Assembly (NCBI GenBank): GCA_002746935.1
Contig: PDRW01000023.1
Coordinates: 50,141-114,140 of the forward strand
DNA from: Rhodobacterales bacterium
Lineage (GTDB): Bacteria; Pseudomonadota; Alphaproteobacteria; Rhodobacterales; Rhodobacteraceae
Direction of reading: 5' to 3'
Length of the DNA stretch: 64,000 nucleotides
The notes under the pieces: model-generated
Told to the model about the DNA's origin: nothing
Seen by the model: only the letters and a program-made list of their open reading frames with translations
Database searches by the model: none
Program-made: the position numbers and the translations under genes
Shown: positions 44,810-52,179 of the stretch, in pieces
How positions within the stretch are numbered: the stretch's first letter is position 1
Layout of the letters: each line of letters opens with the position of its first letter

Positions 44810-46213
44810 ATGACAGCAGACACTATAACCGAACGGCGCGTGACACCGGCCCAGTTCGACCGCCTTGCGGACTGGAGCATGCGCAAGCCGGTCATCGCGA
44901 TCATGGGCGAATTCAGTTCAGGCAAATCGACCCTGATGAACCTGCTGATCGGCCAGAACGTCTTGCCGACGCAGGTTACCGCCACGCGAATGCCCCCGGT
45001 CTGGCTGACCTATGGCACAGAAGCGCCATACCGGGTCGATCACAACGGCCGCAAGCACAAGGTCAACTTCAACAAGCCGGACTCGATTCCGATCCGCACC
45101 ACAAGCTATATCCGTCTCTTCGTCGAGGCCGATATTCTGAAACATTGCGACCTGATCGACACGCCCGGCATTTCCGACCCCAATATCAAGACCGAAAACT
45201 GGATCCGTACCGTCCGTTATGCCAACGCCGTGATGTGGTGCACCATCGCCGGGCAGGCGTGGCGCGAAAGCGAACGCGGATCCTGGGAATCGCTTCCGCG
45301 ACGCCTGCGTGAAACCTCGATCCTGCTGGTCACCCGAAAGGACAAGATCGCCAGCGAACGCGACCTTTTGAAAATCCGGCGCCGGCTGGAACGCGAAACC
45401 GAGAACCTGTTCAATTCCCGCATGTTCATTTCGCTGACCGGTGCGCTCAAGGCGTTTGAAAACGACGACGCCGAGGCGTGGGAGAAAAGCGGCGGAAAGA
45501 GCTTTACGGATATGCTCGAACAGATCGTCGAGGGCATCAGTGTGCAGCGCAGCTATATGCTCTCAAGATATGTCATTGACCGCTCTGGAACGGCGCCGGA
45601 ACCGCTGGCGGACACGTCCGGCGCTCATGTTCCGGAGCCCGAGAAAACCTCAGAGCCGGATTTTGCTCCGGAAATGACTGCCAGATCTGATGATGCGGAA
45701 CCGGAAGGTCGCGATCAGGAGGTGGCAGCCGGCGCGACAAGAAACGAACCGGAAGCCCCGGTTGAAGACCCGGTTGAAACCGCACCTCAGGCCGAAATCT
45801 CCGCCGCAGAGACTGCGCCCGAAGAAGACGAAGCGCCTGCCATCATACCGGCTCAGAATACACTCGATATTCACAGCTACATACTCAACGATCCGGCTGC
45901 GTATCGTGGTAACCGGCAAAACGTGGATCTGTCGAACTACCACCTGAGGAATCCGTCGTCTTTCGAACCCCCGGTTCAGAACAAGTCGCAGGAGCCGGAG
46001 CCCGTCCGGCGTGCGGATCCGGTTCCGGCTAGGAGCCCTGGCGAAGCTGTGGCGGAGAAAACCGAAGTCGACATGATCCGCGAGATGTGGAGCCAGATCT
46101 GCAACCAGTTCGACCTGTCGCAAACACCGACCCTCGCTCACACGGTTGACAAGCTGATCGACCAGATGAGCCACGAGGCGGATGCGGCAAAGCAGGAAAG
46201 AAAATCGGCATAG
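44810..46213 (+). CDS. Small partner GTPase 3 with long disordered tail
   Basis: 467 aa; GGAGAG eight bases before the ATG. G domain in the first ~255 residues: GEFSSGKST (33-41), VTATRMPPVWL, IDTPGISDPN with D117, TRKD (175-178). A Glu/Pro/Ala-rich tail (about 265-345) is probably disordered. It is followed by two related short segments (HSYILNDPAAYRG and SNYHLRNPSSFEP) and a C-terminal helical piece (VDMIREMWSQICNQFD) similar to that of small GTPase 1. The tail looks like a scaffold carrying short interaction motifs. Confidence 0.85.
   Translation: MTADTITERRVTPAQFDRLADWSMRKPVIAIMGEFSSGKSTLMNLLIGQNVLPTQVTATRMPPVWLTYGTEAPYRVDHNGRKHKVNFNKPDSIPIRTTSYIRLFVEADILKHCDLIDTPGISDPNIKTENWIRTVRYANAVMWCTIAGQAWRESERGSWESLPRRLRETSILLVTRKDKIASERDLLKIRRRLERETENLFNSRMFISLTGALKAFENDDAEAWEKSGGKSFTDMLEQIVEGISVQRSYMLSRYVIDRSGTAPEPLADTSGAHVPEPEKTSEPDFAPEMTARSDDAEPEGRDQEVAAGATRNEPEAPVEDPVETAPQAEISAAETAPEEDEAPAIIPAQNTLDIHSYILNDPAAYRGNRQNVDLSNYHLRNPSSFEPPVQNKSQEPEPVRRADPVPARSPGEAVAEKTEVDMIREMWSQICNQFDLSQTPTLAHTVDKLIDQMSHEADAAKQERKSA
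45858..45975 (+). repeat. Two tandem ~20-residue motifs in small GTPase 3
   Basis: The encoded segments around LDIHSYILNDPAAYRG and VDLSNYHLRNPSSFEP share the pattern Leu/Val-Asp-hydrophobic-x-x-Tyr-x-Leu-x-(Asp/Asn)-Pro. A related piece (HLNEYIFSSKRG) ends small GTPase 2. Probably a short linear binding motif. Confidence 0.5.
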
Positions 46214-46272
46214 CTGAGCAGGCACATCATGCAGGCAAGACGTCAGACGTTTCTACCCACATTCAACCTGCT

Positions 46273-46286
46273 GCGGAGCGCTCCGC
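46273..46286. promoter_or_regulatory. Perfect 14-bp palindrome before the phosphatase gene
   Basis: GCGGAGCGCTCCGC, self-complementary, 19 bp upstream of the phosphatase start in a 91-bp intergenic gap. Could be an operator or an RNA hairpin; no consensus matched. Confidence 0.3.
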
Positions 46287-46304
46287 GCAATCGGAGTATT
46301 TCTG

Positions 46305-47441
46305 ATGAATAAAATGATCAGGCCGGGCAGCTCTGAAACGACGCAAAATCAGGCGGGTACCGGCTCGACGACGTCCGCATTGCAGCTTCCGGCTGAAAAT
46401 CCCAACGCACGGGCGGCCTACTATGGGCCGACCGATTTTACATGGCTGGTTCGCGGACGGCTGGGTGGTGCGCCCCAGCCCGGTCTTCACCGTTCTCTCG
46501 ATCAGGACGCCGAAGCGCTGGCCCGGATTGGCGTGACCACGGTCGTGACGCTCACCGAAGAATGGCAGCCCCCGGTGGCCCAGCTTGCCAGGCACGGTCT
46601 GGAGAGCCTGTATTTCCCGATGCCGGACATGGAACCGCCGACCATGGAGCAGGCCGAGGAAATATGCGAAACGCTGTCCGAGGCGCTCGCCAACAACAAG
46701 GTAATCGTATTCCACTGCCGCGCCGGTCGCGGCCGGACCGGAACATTGCTGGCGGCAATGGTTCTCTGGTACCAGCCGGACTTCGATGCCGTTGTAAAGT
46801 GGGTCAAATCGACAAACAAATACTGGATCCAGTCTGAGTCGCAAATGGAGTTTCTCAGACAGTTTGCCAGTGCGCGCCAGAAACACCTCGGCGCGGACCC
46901 CCGCAAATCCGATCACGCGATGGAACCGCGTGACGTGACCACTGACACTCGAAACACGTCAACCGACACTGTGTCAAACCGTAGCCAGCCGGACAGATCG
47001 GTCTCGATCGACCGGCATAGCCCTGAAAAGGAAATTACAATGTCACTTGATAAAGCACTGATGTCCGCGATGACAGGTATTCCCGAATGCCTGGCCTCCG
47101 GCTATATCGACATGGACACCGGGATGCTTCTGGGTGTGCAGACCATCGACTCCCACCCCCAGGAAGTGCTCGACCTGCTCGCCGCGGCAACCGCCGATCT
47201 GTTCCAGGGGGCGTCGATCGTGCAGATCGAACAGATCTTCAAGAACGCCCGTGGCACCAACACGGATGACCACTACTTCAACGAGATTCTCGTGTTCTCG
47301 GAAAACCTGATTCACATATTCCTGCGGACCAAGATGTATCCGGGCCATGTTTGCAGTTTCGTTTGCCGGCGGAGCGCCAACCCGGGAATGGTGATGACCA
47401 AGGCGCGGATGGCTCTGGAAGGCGTGACCAGCGCCTTCTGA
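46305..47441 (+). CDS. Dual-specificity-type phosphatase fused to a roadblock-like domain
   Basis: 378 aa. Residues about 40-195 are a cysteine phosphatase domain: GLHRSLDQDAEALARIGV, general-acid Asp in PMPDMEPP (D108), and the P-loop HCRAGRGRTGT with C138 and R144. A Ser/Thr/Asp-rich linker (about 195-245) leads to a ~130-residue domain (MSLDKALMSAMTGIPECLA to the end) resembling roadblock/LC7 folds, which in MglB and others bind or regulate small GTPases. An ATG at 47040 with AAGGA upstream could also yield this domain separately. The catalytic residues are intact, so protein or phosphoinositide phosphatase activity is expected; the roadblock call is from pattern, not alignment. Confidence 0.8.
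   Translation: MNKMIRPGSSETTQNQAGTGSTTSALQLPAENPNARAAYYGPTDFTWLVRGRLGGAPQPGLHRSLDQDAEALARIGVTTVVTLTEEWQPPVAQLARHGLESLYFPMPDMEPPTMEQAEEICETLSEALANNKVIVFHCRAGRGRTGTLLAAMVLWYQPDFDAVVKWVKSTNKYWIQSESQMEFLRQFASARQKHLGADPRKSDHAMEPRDVTTDTRNTSTDTVSNRSQPDRSVSIDRHSPEKEITMSLDKALMSAMTGIPECLASGYIDMDTGMLLGVQTIDSHPQEVLDLLAAATADLFQGASIVQIEQIFKNARGTNTDDHYFNEILVFSENLIHIFLRTKMYPGHVCSFVCRRSANPGMVMTKARMALEGVTSAF
47040..47441 (+). other. Possible internal start giving a free roadblock-like protein (133 aa)
   Basis: An in-frame ATG at 47040 (MSLDKALMSAMTG) lies exactly at the domain boundary and is preceded by AAGGA about eight bases upstream, as good as the main start. It would yield the C-terminal domain alone in addition to the fusion. 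Confidence 0.45.
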
Positions 47442-47624
47442 TGCGACCGATTGAGGTGGGCAATAAAGATCGTCCATTCCCGGCCGGCGCCTCCCGTTCA
47501 GGCCGGGTGCGCGGTCCACGGCAACAAAACGATACATCCTTTGCGACTCCGGCATACCTTGTGTTCCGGGGTCGTCCAGCGCGGTAGCGACCGTGTTTAC
47601 ATCAGCAAAGAATGGAAGTCGAAT

Positions 47625-48842
47625 ATGGCCGATCCAATTCTCATCGTCGAAGGGCTGACACTTCGGGCGGCGGACAAACTTGTCTTGAAAGACGCATCAT
47701 TCAGTCTTCCACCGATAGGCATCACCGCGCTCATGGGGCCGGTCGGAACCGGAAAGTCGACACTTCTCAAATGGTTGTGTGGCAAGGCGGACCCGGAAAT
47801 ATATAAGGCAGAGTGTGCCCGGGCGGATTATTTCCGTGCACCTGTGTCGCGTCAGAACCGGCCGTCTCTCTACGGTCAGAATCAGGCGCATACGCTCGAA
47901 CAGCTGATGATGATGATATCGCTCCAGCTGGCGGACAATCCACCGCTCATGTGTGTAGACGAGGCAACCGCTGAAACAACGGAGGCTGACGCGGCCCGTA
48001 TCATGGAGCGGCTTTCGATCCTGGCGCAATCGCGCGCAATTCTGATGATCACGCACAACCAGGAACAGGCGCGGCTTTATTCGGACTACGTCATGCTTCT
48101 GGCCGGTGGCCGGGTTGCAGAGTTTTCACCGACCGCGCAGTTTTTTGAAGACCCGCAAACCGATGCTGGCCGGCAATTCGTGGGGTCCGGCTGGGTCACC
48201 ACCGCGGGCGTCGATACGCCCAACCATCATCTGAGCAACGATCTGCGGACGCTTCCGTTTGAAATGGCGGTTTCGCCGGTCGGTGCTCAGGGTCGTTTGC
48301 AGGCGGTCGTTGATGGCAGGGTATACCTGCTGACAGGTTCCGGAGATCTGGAAACGCTTGCCGGTGACGTTGCTGACCTCGCCTCGCGGAACATCGGTTG
48401 CGTGATTGCGCCGGCGCAGGCCGACATGGCTGAGGTCGAGATATTCGCGCAGAATGGCATGGTCACGGTGCTGCCGGGGAATGACGGATCGGAAAGCAGC
48501 CTGTCTGACGACATGGCGCGCTGCAAAGCCGTAAATGACTGGTTGGACGGAGATCGTCCGGTTGTATTCTATTCTCTCGGGCAGGAGCCGGAGACAATTC
48601 GCGCCCTTGCGCTTCAGTTGATTTATCTTGGCATGCCGGCCGACAAGGTTGCACTACTCGCTGCCGAACTGCGGGGCGTGGAGGCACTCGACATGCTGGA
48701 GGAGCAGGAGTTGTGGGATTTCGAGTTGGCAAGAGATCTTGAAAGTGACGGCGTGAGTGCGTCCTCCGACGAGAGCGAAGGGCAGGCGATATTATGGGTC
48801 TACCCCGATGAATTCGCGCCGCTCATGGCTGTGGCACAGTAG
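47625..48842 (+). CDS. Atypical ABC-type ATPase with phosphatase-like tail
   Basis: 405 aa from ATG 47625; the upstream open frame has no support. An ABC ATPase core (1-190) with Walker A GPVGTGKST (38-46), Walker B LMCVDEAT with E113 and switch H144 in MITHNQEQA. No LSGGQ-like signature is present; the corresponding stretch reads NQAHTLEQLMMM. No permease is encoded nearby. Residues about 225-350 recall the preceding gene's phosphatase domain (VYLLTGSGDLETLAGDVADL; RPVVFYSLGQEPETI) but with the catalytic Cys and Arg missing. Probably a cytosolic regulatory ATPase, not a transporter. Same strand and island as the GTPases. Confidence 0.72.
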   Translation: MADPILIVEGLTLRAADKLVLKDASFSLPPIGITALMGPVGTGKSTLLKWLCGKADPEIYKAECARADYFRAPVSRQNRPSLYGQNQAHTLEQLMMMISLQLADNPPLMCVDEATAETTEADAARIMERLSILAQSRAILMITHNQEQARLYSDYVMLLAGGRVAEFSPTAQFFEDPQTDAGRQFVGSGWVTTAGVDTPNHHLSNDLRTLPFEMAVSPVGAQGRLQAVVDGRVYLLTGSGDLETLAGDVADLASRNIGCVIAPAQADMAEVEIFAQNGMVTVLPGNDGSESSLSDDMARCKAVNDWLDGDRPVVFYSLGQEPETIRALALQLIYLGMPADKVALLAAELRGVEALDMLEEQELWDFELARDLESDGVSASSDESEGQAILWVYPDEFAPLMAVAQ

Positions 48843-49004
48843 GCGGGCACCGCTGAGCTTCTGGCCACGGCCCCCAACGACCGGTGCACTTGTCGTCAAA
48901 TGGACACATGGCAAACCGGGTGCCGACACAGTTCAGCCGAAATTGAAACACAAACTCCGGGTAAGAAACAAAGATGCCCCATTGTGAACGCGGGAATTAA
49001 GCTT

Positions 49005-50558
49005 ATGGCGTCGACAAACTGGATCGAGTTCGAAGGCAGGAAATTCGGCATCAGGCCGGGCGAAAAGGCCCTTGATGCGATGCTCCGACAAGGTGCGCCA
49101 ATCAGTTTTTCCTGTCGGCAGGGCGCATGCCGGGCCTGCATGTTGCAGGCGGTTTCAGGAGATCCCGGCATTGCGGCAGTCCAGACCTTGCCGCCGGATT
49201 ATCGTGAGCGGGGGTTCTTCTTGCCCTGCATGGCAACGGATGTGGACAGCGTTGTCGCCCAGCGGCCAGACCTGTCGCAATGCGTTCAGGAGGCGACCGT
49301 TGCCGGAAAGACCTATGCCGCGCCGGACATCGTCGTTTTGCAGCTGGAACCGGCAACGGAAATCGAATGGCAGCCGGGTCAGGTGATCAACCTGATGAAT
49401 GACAATGATGACGTGCGCAGCTATTCCCTGGTAAGCGGCAAGGAAGACTATTACCTGGAGCTTCATGTTCGCATCTACCCCGACGGCGCCGTGAGCGGCT
49501 GGGTTGGCGGCCTTTCGGTCGGCGACACGGTGCGGTTTCAGGGGCCGTCTGGTGACTTTGTATACCGGGAAGAGATGGCCGACAGCCCGCTTCTGCTGAT
49601 CGGTACGGGTACCGGGGGCGGTGTTCTGACGGGGCTCGTAAGGCACGCCCTGGCGAAAGGTCATCGCGGGCCGGTTCATCTTTATCTCGGCGGTCGTACC
49701 GCCGAAGATCTGTATCTTTCCGGCCATGTGGCGGACTTTCCCGCGGATCGTGTATCCGTCATGCAGATCGCCTCCCGCGAAGCTGTTGGCGGACAGCCGG
49801 CCGCGCGGGTTGCGGAGCTTGCATTCGACCGGCACCCCGACGTGACCCAGACCCATGTTTTTCTGTGCGGCAACCCCGACATGATCGAAAACGCCCGCAT
49901 CCGGGCGATGCGGAACGGGGCCGATCTTGGCCGGGTTCACGCGGATTCGTTTGACCCGCCGGGGCTTTACCAGACCAATGAAAACGAGAAGCTGGCGTCG
50001 ATCAAGCCCGATCCGGAAATGTGGGAGGCGCTTGGCGAGGGGCGGATTCTGAGCGAAATCCTGACCGAGTTTTATACCGCATTGTTTGAAGACCCGCGCC
50101 TTGCGCCGTTCTTCCAGCGGACGACCAGACAGCGTGCGATTGACAAGCAGTTCAGTTTTCTTCAGGATCTGTTCAGCGGAACCAAGATGTTTTTCGGTGA
50201 AAAGCCGTTCAACTCGCATCACTGGATGGTGATCAGCGACGAGTTGTTCGACTACCGCGAACGCATGTTCTTCGATGTGGTTCGCAAATATGGCATCGAA
50301 GAGCGGTTCATTCATCGCTGGGCGGCCATTCACGAGATGTTCCGCCGCGAAATCGTGAAGTCTGCACCGCGTGGCATTCTTCACGAAGGCAAGGAAGTGA
50401 ACCTGGAAGGTTACAGCCACGAAAAGATGGATGTCGGGTCGGTTTGCGATGGGTGTCACGGGGAAATATTCCCGGGTGAGACGGTTCTCATGCATACCCG
50501 GACGGGAGAGATATTCTGTTCGGCCTGCGAGGGGCAGGGTGCTGCGCACGCGGCCTGA
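49005..50558 (+). CDS. Ferredoxin - FAD/NAD reductase - truncated globin - zinc ribbon fusion
   Basis: 517 aa from ATG 49005 (earlier in-frame starts to 48900 exist without support). Domains in order: plant-type 2Fe-2S ferredoxin (1-85; C37, C42, C45, C75); FAD-binding barrel (95-190; RSYSL at 138-142); NAD-binding domain (195-315; GTGTGGG, CGNPDMI); truncated-haemoglobin-like globin (about 336-452; NSHHWMVISDELFDYRE contains the likely proximal His); and a C-terminal ribbon with CDGC (481-484) and CSAC (505-508). This resembles a self-sufficient NAD(P)H-driven globin such as an NO dioxygenase or haem reductase, built from different modules than Hmp. Substrate unknown; last-but-one gene of the island. 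Confidence 0.82.
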   Translation: MASTNWIEFEGRKFGIRPGEKALDAMLRQGAPISFSCRQGACRACMLQAVSGDPGIAAVQTLPPDYRERGFFLPCMATDVDSVVAQRPDLSQCVQEATVAGKTYAAPDIVVLQLEPATEIEWQPGQVINLMNDNDDVRSYSLVSGKEDYYLELHVRIYPDGAVSGWVGGLSVGDTVRFQGPSGDFVYREEMADSPLLLIGTGTGGGVLTGLVRHALAKGHRGPVHLYLGGRTAEDLYLSGHVADFPADRVSVMQIASREAVGGQPAARVAELAFDRHPDVTQTHVFLCGNPDMIENARIRAMRNGADLGRVHADSFDPPGLYQTNENEKLASIKPDPEMWEALGEGRILSEILTEFYTALFEDPRLAPFFQRTTRQRAIDKQFSFLQDLFSGTKMFFGEKPFNSHHWMVISDELFDYRERMFFDVVRKYGIEERFIHRWAAIHEMFRREIVKSAPRGILHEGKEVNLEGYSHEKMDVGSVCDGCHGEIFPGETVLMHTRTGEIFCSACEGQGAAHAA

Positions 50559-50599
50559 GGTCGCGGCGCTCCAGGGTTGTAGTATATCAGGGGCATGAC

Positions 50600-51205
50600 A
50601 TGAAAGACATGGAAGAAAGCAGATGCCCGTTCGGATTTGGCTCCGAGTCAGCAAGTGACGGGAATTCCGGCGCTCCGTCTGGCAGCGATACCGGGCAGCA
50701 CATGGGAATTGCCAAGGGGCTTACCCGGGACAGGTTGCCGGAGCTTGTAAAGGATGAGATCGCGCCGGGTGCGGACGATCTGCCTACCGGGCGCTGCATG
50801 TGTGGCAAGGTCAGTTTTCAGATCAAACGTCCGGTTGAAATGGTATTTGCCAACCACGATGCGGTTTCCCGCCGCCGTTCTGGCGGGGTTGCGTTGACGC
50901 TGATGGTGCGGGCGGTGAATACCGTGTTTTGCGGCTGGGGCCACCTGGTGCATTATCCGGTGTCCGGGAACGAAAACGCATGTTTCTGCCGGGTCTGCGG
51001 TACGCCGATGCTGACCTATTACCTTGCACCGGCACCGATGAATGGCATGGCCCAGCTTTCTGCCGGGGCGCTCGACAGCACGGAGGGTTTGCGGCTGGCA
51101 GCCGACATTTGTGCCGACGAAAAGCCCGATTATTATGCGTTTGAAGGAGAGCGGCGGAGCATCTCTTCGGAGGAAGTCGGGTCCAGGTTTTTCGCCGGGA
51201 ACTGA
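50600..51205 (+). CDS. Degenerate GFA/Mss4-fold zinc protein
   Basis: 201 aa. The N-terminal ~60 residues are low-complexity. The remainder recalls the GFA family (CENP-V/GFA fold): CMCGKVSF at 66-73 and CFCRVCGTPM at 128-137. The middle Cys pair usual in GFA enzymes is absent (region reads ANHDAVSRRRSGG), so zinc binding and catalysis may be altered. It follows the globin-reductase fusion by 41 bp on the same strand and is the last gene of the island. Confidence 0.6.
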   Translation: MKDMEESRCPFGFGSESASDGNSGAPSGSDTGQHMGIAKGLTRDRLPELVKDEIAPGADDLPTGRCMCGKVSFQIKRPVEMVFANHDAVSRRRSGGVALTLMVRAVNTVFCGWGHLVHYPVSGNENACFCRVCGTPMLTYYLAPAPMNGMAQLSAGALDSTEGLRLAADICADEKPDYYAFEGERRSISSEEVGSRFFAGN

Positions 51206-51372
51206 CGGTCACGGCGGTTTTCGAGCAAAAGGAACCGGACGTATCCTGCCATGCCTTTGGCACTCCTGTGGCACTTCCGCTGACCCGGGTTACCGGGGCA
51301 GGGGCTTGAAGGGGGTGCCGCTCTGTGGCTGAACGCGCCGGGTCTCCGGCGGCCTGGGCAAGCGGTGCCAGG

Positions 51373-51783
51373 TCAGGGGGACCGGCAGACAAGCACATCG
51401 CAAGAGGCGTGACGCACCACCCGCGACGCGGTCGAGCCTACCAGATAATCGCTGAAGCCCGGCCGGTGCGAGCCCAGAACGATGCAGTCGATGTCATGCT
51501 TGTTGGCATATTCGATGATCGCCTGATAGCTATGGCCGGACACCAGATCGCTGGTCACATGCGGCAGGTCTCGGGTCTTTTCCTTCAGCTTGGCACGGGC
51601 GCGGCGGCGCCCCTCGTCGATGATTTCCTTGTCCACATAGGCGGCGACCGGCCCGCGCGGCGGATCATAGACGTGCAGCGCGACCACCTGCCCGGTCTCG
51701 CCGGCCAGCGCCATGCCCATCGCCAGTGTGCGCGGCGAGACATCGTGATCCAGTGCCATCGGAACGAGGATTTTCTTGTACAT
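51373..51783 (-). CDS. Universal stress protein, single-domain UspA type
   Basis: 136 aa from the ATG complementary to 51781-51783 (MYKKILVPMALDHD), with AAAGGA upstream. Usp fold with the ATP-binding pattern GSHRPGFSDYLVGSTASRVV near the C-terminus. Convergent with the island and divergent from the TRAP operon. Single-domain, unlike the tandem Usp beside ccoN. Confidence 0.9.
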   Translation of the reverse strand: MYKKILVPMALDHDVSPRTLAMGMALAGETGQVVALHVYDPPRGPVAAYVDKEIIDEGRRRARAKLKEKTRDLPHVTSDLVSGHSYQAIIEYANKHDIDCIVLGSHRPGFSDYLVGSTASRVVRHASCDVLVCRSP

Positions 51784-52179
51784 ATCACGTCCTTTCATGC
51801 GGCCTTGCCCATGTGATCCGGCGGACAGGTCCGGCAATTCTGCCTGACGATTCGGCGCGATGATTCGTCCGGCCTTGTGCGACTTATGAAGTGCAATGCC
51901 CAAGATAACCAGCAAAATTCGACCGGAAACGCCGCCCCGCCATCAGGAAAACCTGGGCGGGCTGCGCGCTTTAGCTCTGGTATTGTTGGCATTTGTGAGG
52001 CAAAACGGAGAAGATCTGCACATCAATGCCACAATTGACCTTGTCTGGAAGTATGAAAATATTGTGCAGTTTGGCCGGTTCCGACTAAGCTGTGGAACGG
52101 GACTGGCGATTGCCAGGTAAATGGCGGGCGGCAACGGCCCGCGATCTGAAAAAAACGAAACCCGCAGAGGAGGACTACA
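51784..52179. other. Divergent intergenic region usp / TRAP operon (396 bp)
   Basis: No gene seen. Less GC-rich than its surroundings in the half near dctP. A TTGACC at 52035-52040 is a possible -35 with AATATT 17 bases later as a weak -10. AGAGGAGG lies just before the DctP-type start. Confidence 0.45.

Noticed and set aside
36429-46213. Gas vesicle or phage-defence island as an explanation for the GTPases
   Set aside because: No GvpA/GvpF-type genes, no nuclease, reverse transcriptase, toxin or helicase domain; nothing specific supports either idea.
47625-48842. ABC transporter ATPase component
   Set aside because: No LSGGQ signature, no permease or binding protein nearby, and an extra C-terminal domain; transport is not supported.
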